Under the pieces are notes generated by a model, which saw only the letters and a program-made list of their open reading frames with translations, made no database searches and was not told the origin of the DNA. A program made the position numbers and the translations under genes. Shown in pieces: positions 58,318 to 64,000 of a DNA stretch of 64,000 nt. Position 1 is the stretch's first letter; every line of letters begins with the position of its first letter. The DNA is from Xiphophorus maculatus (lineage: Eukaryota; Chordata; Actinopteri; Cyprinodontiformes; Poeciliidae), in the NCBI RefSeq assembly GCF_002775205.1, contig NC_036459.1, forward strand, positions 17,654,312-17,718,311, given 5' to 3'.

Positions 58318-61202
58318 ATGTCTGCAGAGCTTCTACCAGCTCAGCTCTGACTGGCGTCTGCTTCATGTGTTGTTAGTTTGTCAGTTTTCTACTTCCTTCT
58401 AGCATAAGAAAAATAATTTTCCAAGAAACACTAAATCAATGTTTTTCTTTCCTAAAGTCTTACCCAGCTAAAGTCAATTCATTAATAAAAGCTACTGTAC
58501 ACATCACAAATAAGCTGTGTTCATATTTTCCAAGACAGGAAGCATACAATGTGTGTATCTGGTGTGTGTGTGTGTGTCAGGTCTGCAGGCAGATGTTGAG
58601 GTGCTGAACGCGGCGCTGGAGCGAAACAAGGAGGTTGTGTTGGAAAAAGAGAGAGAGATGGTGAGGAAGGTGCAGTCGGCCCGAGAGGAGGAGTTCCACA
58701 AGATGGCCACCTTACACGAGGAGAGGTGAGAATCTGTTCATGAACCGGCTCCGGAATGAGCGAACATGAACGAGCGAGTTGTGTTGAATCATTCTCCATG
58801 GGTTTGTTCTAGGCTGGAGTTGGAGAACCGCCTGGCAGTGTTGGAACAGCAGAGGGCGCTGCAGGACTCGTCGGATCAGGCGCTGAAGGAGGAGTTGGAG
58901 GAACGACTGCGCAGTGCTGAGCAGTCAGAGGAGTCGCTCTGCAGAGAGCTGCAGAACCTCAGGTCGGCTGGGCCGGGCCGGGCCGGAACTGTACACCACA
59001 AGCGGGGCCCTTTATAGCTCTGTGGGGCCCCTAGTTTATTAAACTACAACACAGATGATCCACCAAAATACCACATTCTGTTTTACAAGCATAACAGGCT
59101 GCAGTTAATTATTAAACATGCTAATACATCAAGGAAAACTTATTGTTTCCCCCCTATAAATGTAAGACTTTTTAAGGATGCACAAACAACCTGAGTTAAT
59201 CTTTACATCTTTATTTTGTAATAATAATAAGCATATAAACGATGTAACAAATATGAGATAACTACACATAAAGACGAGATATTTGAATCCTTCACAAACG
59301 GCCCCAAGCATTCGGCCCCAAGTAACGGCCTGGTTAGTTAAAGTTCCTGTTCCTGTTTCTGTGGTTTGAGGCTTCAGTGTTTCAAAGTCTGGGGACGATG
59401 TGAGGTTCCTCTCAGCCAGCACAGCACAAAACCACCTGGTCTTCATTTATTCTAGAAAGTCCTGTTTTGTGTTTCTTAGAAACAAACTGCAGCAGCAGAG
59501 TTCACAGCTAGAGGCGCTAGAGAGACAGAAAGCAGAGATTAATGACCTGCAGCAGGTGAGTCTGCATCCGTTTGCTCTTTTCTCTGTTTCTTGTTTCAAT
59601 GGATTTGATTTCTATCCTGAATCTTCTTTGAAACAACAGCAGAACCAAGACCTCGGCGTCCAGCTGGGGGCGCTGTCGCGCTCCGAAGGCGAGCTGACAG
59701 ACGCCAACCAGAGACTGAGGGAGACTCTGGACAGAGTGAGGGAGGAGGCGCGGGCGACCCGGGCCCAGGCGGAGCGGAGCCAGCATGAGGCAGAGAGGTG
59801 CGGTCCGCTCGCTCTCTGCCGCTTTCTGTGCGTCTCCACGTCTTCACGTGTGTGTGTGGCTCCACCTGCAGGATGGTGGAGGATCGGCGGGTCGAGTGGT
59901 TGGAGGACAAACACCGGCTGCAGGAGCGAGAAGCGGAGCTGCAGCAGAAATACTCTCAGGCTAAAGAGAAGCTGCAGAGAGCAGCAGTGGCTCAGAAGAA
60001 GGTTAGCTTTTAAATCTGAGCATGTCGGGAGTTTTAGACACTGCCGCTGAAACGTGAACGCTGCAGCTGTTTGTCGTTTAGAGGAAACATCAGACGGAGA
60101 ACAGAGAGAAGAAGCTGCACAACAAGATCCAGCTGCTGGAGGCTAAAATCGAACAGCTGGAGCTGGAAGCTGCTGCTGCCACAAAGAGGTGGATGTCGCT
60201 CCATCATGTCTGCAGCTCCTCTGTCACACGTCACTTCTTATCAATATTTTATTCTTCCAGACGGTCAACGTTCTCAGAGGAGCAGGCGCAGCTGAGGCGG
60301 AGGCTGAAGGAGCTGCAGCGACGACACGATGAGTTCCGCTGCCTCCTGCTGAGCGGTCAGGGCCCCGCCCTCATGACCTCCGCGCTCTCCCTCGGGGTCG
60401 AAGGGCAACTGGCTGCTGACCCGGTGAGCTTCAGACCCTGAGGCAGCCCTCAGGAGGAGGAAGGAAGCGCAGCGCAGGCTGAGTGTCAGGAAATGATCGA
60501 AATATGAGGCTGAAAAAAAGCAGCTGATGTTTCTTTTCTCTGGAACTGGAATGAGATTATTTAAAAAATGATCACGGGGGAAAGTCAGTATTCATACTGT
60601 TATATACAAGATACTAATAGGAAGTTTAGAAAAACATTTTAATGTTGATGAGGTCTTAACTTTATTTTATTTTTTTTGGTTCAACTCATTACTCACTAGT
60701 TCTGAGTTCTGGAACCTGCGTGGAAATTCCTACTTTATGGAGAAATGACCACTGACTGGGATTTAACGTCATCCCTACTCAATCTGGAATAATCTAGTCT
60801 AAGTATCATAGATCATGTAGAAAGAAGAAATAGAAATGTACAAAATGTATATTTAAATGTCCATACTGTCATAAAAACTAACCAGTAGATTGTAGATAAT
60901 TTCCCTGATGTAGGCAGAGAATCTAAAGTTCTGACAAAACTCAAAGTATTCGACCCCCTGATCTCCATGTTGAAGATTTTCTATACATTCAGCTGTGTGT
61001 GAAACACTGCAGAGGAGATGATGGGGTGACTGTGTGTGTCCTGCAGGAGGGAGAGTTCTCTCTGCTGCAGAGGAGACTGGAGAGTCTGGAGAACGCTCAG
61101 CAGCAGCAGCTGGAGGAACTGGGATCACTGGTGCAAAAGGAGCACGATGAACCTCCCAAACATGACCCCCTGACCCCTGACCCTGTCACTTTGGACTTAT
61201 AA
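54603..61202 (+). CDS. cep83: Centrosomal protein 83 (CCDC41), complete coding region in 15 exons
   Basis: A coiled-coil protein of centriole distal appendages that docks the mother centriole to membrane for ciliogenesis. Coding exons: 54603-54796, 55761-55911, 56022-56114, 56225-56356, 56902-57153, 57227-57358, 57441-57555, 58581-58725, 58813-58962, 59480-59555, 59640-59797, 59872-60001, 60082-60188, 60261-60423, 61047-61202. They join in frame to 717 residues; human CEP83 has 701. Conserved landmarks: [12 protein letters not shown] and [10 protein letters not shown] in exon 1, [12 protein letters not shown] in exon 2, [17 protein letters not shown] in exon 3, [11 protein letters not shown] in exon 5, [17 protein letters not shown] across exons 12/13, [15 protein letters not shown] in exon 14 and LEELGS near the C-terminus. 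Almost the whole protein beyond residue 30 is heptad-like, rich in E, Q, L and R. No enzymatic motif is expected or seen. The glycine-rich N-terminus (about residues 1-35) differs from mammals and is the least certain part. Tail to tail with plxnc1. Confidence 0.93.
57565..57636. repeat. Interrupted CA microsatellite (cep83 intron 7)
   Basis: CA dinucleotide runs with CG interruptions, starting 10 bp after the exon-7 donor. Simple repeat. Confidence 0.85.
58267..58314. repeat. (CTGT)12 microsatellite (cep83 intron 7)
   Basis: Twelve perfect tetranucleotide units. Confidence 0.95.
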
Positions 61203-61348
61203 ATATTTTGTAATCAGACGGTGCTTTTCAAGTCAAGTGAATGAAAATGGTTTGCAGAGATGTATTTTTCTAAAAGTGAACCAGTTTCTTGTTTTTCTTC
61301 TGCACAGAAAGAACAGAACTGACTCAGGGTTCAACGTGTTTACATCTG

Positions 61349-61531
61349 GTTTAGACCAGGGGTCCGAAACTCACTGGTGCTTAACAAAACCTGCTTAGCA
61401 TTTTCAAATTTAGCTTATTTTATGGCTAAAAAAACAATTTCATATCATAGAAAAACTAAACTTTTACAATAAAAGAAATGTTCCTTGTGGGAACAATTTA
61501 TATTTATGCAAAATGGAAAAATGCAATGTAC

Positions 61532-61594
<63 letters not shown>

Positions 61595-61652
61595 TTCTCT
61601 TGTGCCATTAAGTGGTGTAGAAAGTATCAACTTGCAGATCCCTGGTCTAAAC
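61349..61652. mobile_element. Short inverted-repeat element with internal TA array
   Basis: It starts GTTTAGACCAGGGGTC and ends GATCCCTGGTCTAAAC, inverted complements except one base. The interior holds a long (TA)n run at 61537-61589 and an AATAAA at 61468-61473. No clear target duplication was found. Non-coding, 150 bp downstream of the cep83 stop codon. Confidence 0.65.
61537..61589. repeat. (TA)26 microsatellite
   Basis: About 26 alternating TA units inside the inverted-repeat element. Confidence 0.95.
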
Positions 61653-62074
61653 TACAGAGGAAATGATTTGTATGCAGTTGTGACAAAAAGCACTACATGC
61701 TGCGACTTGCACATGAGATGTACAGATTGTTAATTTTACTCGCCCAATCACTCAGGGATCTTTGTGACTCATTTGTGGCTTCCTCTGTCCTAATGTGTGA
61801 TATTAAATGCTACCGTTCATCAGGTGACTCCTGTTTTAGCTCCTGAAACCTCGCAGGGTTTAGTTTCCGTCGTCTCTCTGCGGCGTTCGAGCAGAAGATA
61901 CTGTCTCTGTTGGTCACAAACTTTCTCCTAAATGCAAGCAGCTGATCTCTGAAACTTGAGTTTCAGCTTCATGCAGGAGGCGACACACACGTTGCCAGTT
62001 CAGTGTTTGTCATCCTGGATTTGGAAGCAGCTCCTCCCTTCCTGTCGTAGTTCACTTCAGTTCAGCATCAGCGC

Positions 62075-64000
62075 TCAGTTCCAGGAGCAGCTCTTCAGTC
62101 CATCAAACAAATCTTTGACATGCTGCAGTTGCTCCAACAGCTCAGCGGGGGCGCCGTTACTGGACAGCTTCTCTTTAATCTGTGGAAAAATCCAGATGGA
62201 TGCAATGTGAACTCATCCACCAACAATAAACACTAGATTTCTCGTCGCTCGTGTTTTGTGCAGCTTCTGTTATGCTGGTCCGTTTGAATCTTCTGTTGGA
62301 AACATCTGGAACGCTGATAAGAAAGAAGTCCTGCTCTGTAGAACATAACGGAAACAACAAGCTGACATGAAGCAAAAGAAGCTCTACTCATTTCCTCTGC
62401 ACAGCGCTTCATGTGACATTCAGTTTCACAACTCGAGTTGCTGCTGCAGCTTTCTACATCCCTGACAGACGTGTGGAAACAGCAGAAGACCCCACAGAGC
62501 AAACTAACTACCGCCATAGTTTCAACACTGTGAGAATGTGACTCCATGTTTCTGAGAGGTGGATTTATCAGAAGAGTAAATGTAATCCAGCAGCGTTTCC
62601 TGGCCTGCATTAGGCTGTTTGTGCCAATTTGGATTTGTTGTCTCCAGCAAAAAATCAGATGGGGAGATATGTGGTCATTAAGGAAGCAAAAAGCTCCATT
62701 AGGTTGTGATTCTGCCCTCAGCTTCCAGTCTATCTGTTGGCAGTGCATAATGGTTCTAATCTGCAGCACAACTCATTAAAATGGGGGATTTTTAACTAAC
62801 AGTAAAAGCATCCGTGAAGCTGGAGCAGTGGAGCTGAGGTGGACGTTAGGACTGACCTCTGTGAAGTATCGCTGTATGAATTTGAAGAGTTCTCTGAGGG
62901 CTGCAGCTTCGTTGAACTCGCCTTCATGTTTCTGAAAAAAAAACAAACAAGAAAAATAGGGTCGTCAGTTATCATGGCTGCCATGAAATCAATAATCTGC
63001 CATCTTGTCTCTGTAGGTGTCACGACCTGATTAGTTCACTGCCTGAACCACTGGAGGAAATCTCATTTCCTCCTACTGTAGAGTAAATTTGCCACTGACT
63101 CTTCATACTGTACCTTTGAGTTAATAGACATTTATTTTATTAAACTACACTGATAGTTTCTGGTTGCACAGCAACTGACTCGAGGTTTGCTGAAACTACA
63201 AACATCAAGGGTTTTATTTCATTATGATTGTACATATAGGGAACTGAATATCAATCAGTTCTGTAATGTATTCTAAAACTCATCCTGCGTCGTTCTTCCA
63301 CCATATTTTTCAACCAGTTCTATGGTTGAAAAATATGGAGGCTGTGATTTGATTTCAAACATTCATTTAACTTTTGATTGCAGTGCAAAAAATAATTTTC
63401 CATGACAACCATGGTGGCCATCTTGAAAACTCAAACAAACAAACAAAAAAATCAGTAAATATTATTTCAGTGGGATTCTACCCAATTTGTCTGACATCGG
63501 CAAATTTAGTTTTCTTATATGACCATGATGGCTGCCATCTTGTTTTTTTCAGTCTCTAGTTTTTTTTGTTTTTTCTTCAAAAAAAGAAAGACATTGGGAA
63601 AATCTCTGGCAAGTTTGGTTCTCGTATCCGCATGTGAAAGATTCTGCTGAAATATTTAATGATAAACATACATTTCTCGTTGGATTTGTGCAAGACTGGA
63701 CTTTACCTTGGACTCTCCCTTCAGGAAGTCTTTAAATTCAGCATCGCTCACTGCTGGCTGCTCCCTGATCTGCTTGTAGTAAGCCTTCACTTCCTGCTTG
63801 AACTTGGGAATGTCTTTGGCATAGAGCAGCTTGTTGGTTGGTGCGTGCTGTAAGACATCAAGGTTCATTAGAAGTCATTTGTTTTGCAGTCGTACCTTGG
63901 AGTCCTGCCATCTGTCTTGACAAAAAATAAGAAGGAAACAGCACTTCCTGTGATTGTGCAATACGAGACAAATGTGCAAAACATCTTCACCTTCCCCAGC
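62075..64000 (-). CDS. plxnc1: Plexin-C1, 3' end only (last three exons plus edge of a fourth)
   Basis: A transmembrane semaphorin receptor (Sema7A in mammals) whose cytoplasmic region carries a split GAP domain for Ras-family GTPases. Only the C-terminal end is in the window, so the start is beyond 64000. Exons on the minus strand: 63991 to beyond 64000 (ends with codons LGK), 63707-63847 (47 residues: HAPTNKLLYAKDIPKFKQEV ... YYKQIREQPAVSDAEFKDFL), 62857-62931 (25 residues: HEGEFNEAAALRELFKFIQ) and 62075-62179 (34 residues plus stop: APAELLEQLQHVKDLFDGL). All junctions are phase 0. LGK followed by the NKLLYAK-D/E-I signature is diagnostic of the plexin C-terminus, and HAPTNKLLYAK fits plexin-C1 over plexin A, B or D. 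Position beside cep83 agrees with human 12q22. The C-terminus CSWN lacks the PDZ-binding ending of class B plexins. Confidence 0.88.
63301..63338. repeat. Perfect hairpin, 16-bp arms (plxnc1 intron)
   Basis: CCATATTTTTCAACCA, a 6-nt loop, then the exact inverted complement. It lies in the intron between plxnc1 exons at 62857-62931 and 63707-63847. Confidence 0.9.

Overview
The window is vertebrate nuclear DNA and almost certainly from a teleost fish. The genes are split into many short exons with GT-AG introns, several only 70-100 bp long. The spaces between exons carry fish-type interspersed repeats: tRNA-derived SINEs, Tc1/mariner remnants, hAT-like and other short inverted-repeat elements, LINE fragments and many CA microsatellites. 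The species cannot be fixed from the sequence; a percomorph-type fish is an inference from the SINE style and the compact introns.

Five protein-coding genes can be read exon by exon. Their joined exons stay in frame through every junction. (1) cdk17, a PCTAIRE-family kinase, + strand, 10702-32030, 16 coding exons, 528 residues. (2) elk3, an ETS ternary complex factor, - strand, 36836-39794, 4 coding exons, 376 residues, tail to tail with cdk17. (3) hcfc2, host cell factor 2, + strand, 44828-51447, 17 coding exons, 740 residues, head to head with elk3 across a 5 kb gap full of simple repeats. (4) cep83, a centriolar distal appendage protein, + strand, 54603-61202, 15 coding exons, 717 residues. 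(5) The 3' end of plxnc1 (plexin-C1), - strand, 62075 to beyond 64000, tail to tail with cep83. Exon boundaries were placed by hand from splice dinucleotides, reading phase and remembered homology. I could run no alignment.

Layout: 1-10.0 kb has no recognisable gene, only repeats and AT-rich DNA. 10.0-10.2 kb is a CpG-rich patch that could be a promoter or 5' exon. 10.7-32 kb is cdk17, with large repeat-laden introns in its 5' half and compact exons from 24 kb on. 32-36.8 kb is the convergent 3' UTR space. 36.8-39.8 kb is elk3. 40-44.8 kb is the elk3/hcfc2 gap, with a CAG/CTG repeat, long CA tracts, a perfect CRE and Tc1 remnants. 44.8-51.4 kb is hcfc2. 51.5-54.6 kb is intergenic. 54.6-61.2 kb is cep83. 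The remainder is the plxnc1 tail.

The genes do not form one pathway. The cdk17-elk3 and cep83-plxnc1 pairs match the convergent pairs known on human chromosome 12q, whereas hcfc2 lies about 8 Mb away in human. The block is therefore conserved synteny with a different internal arrangement. I see no new multi-gene system. The most unusual structures are a roughly 45-bp tandem repeat that copies the cdk17 exon-15 splice acceptor many times just upstream of the real one, an 87-nt cdk17 intron that is in frame and stop-free, and a run of three back-to-back perfect hairpins in an hcfc2 intron.
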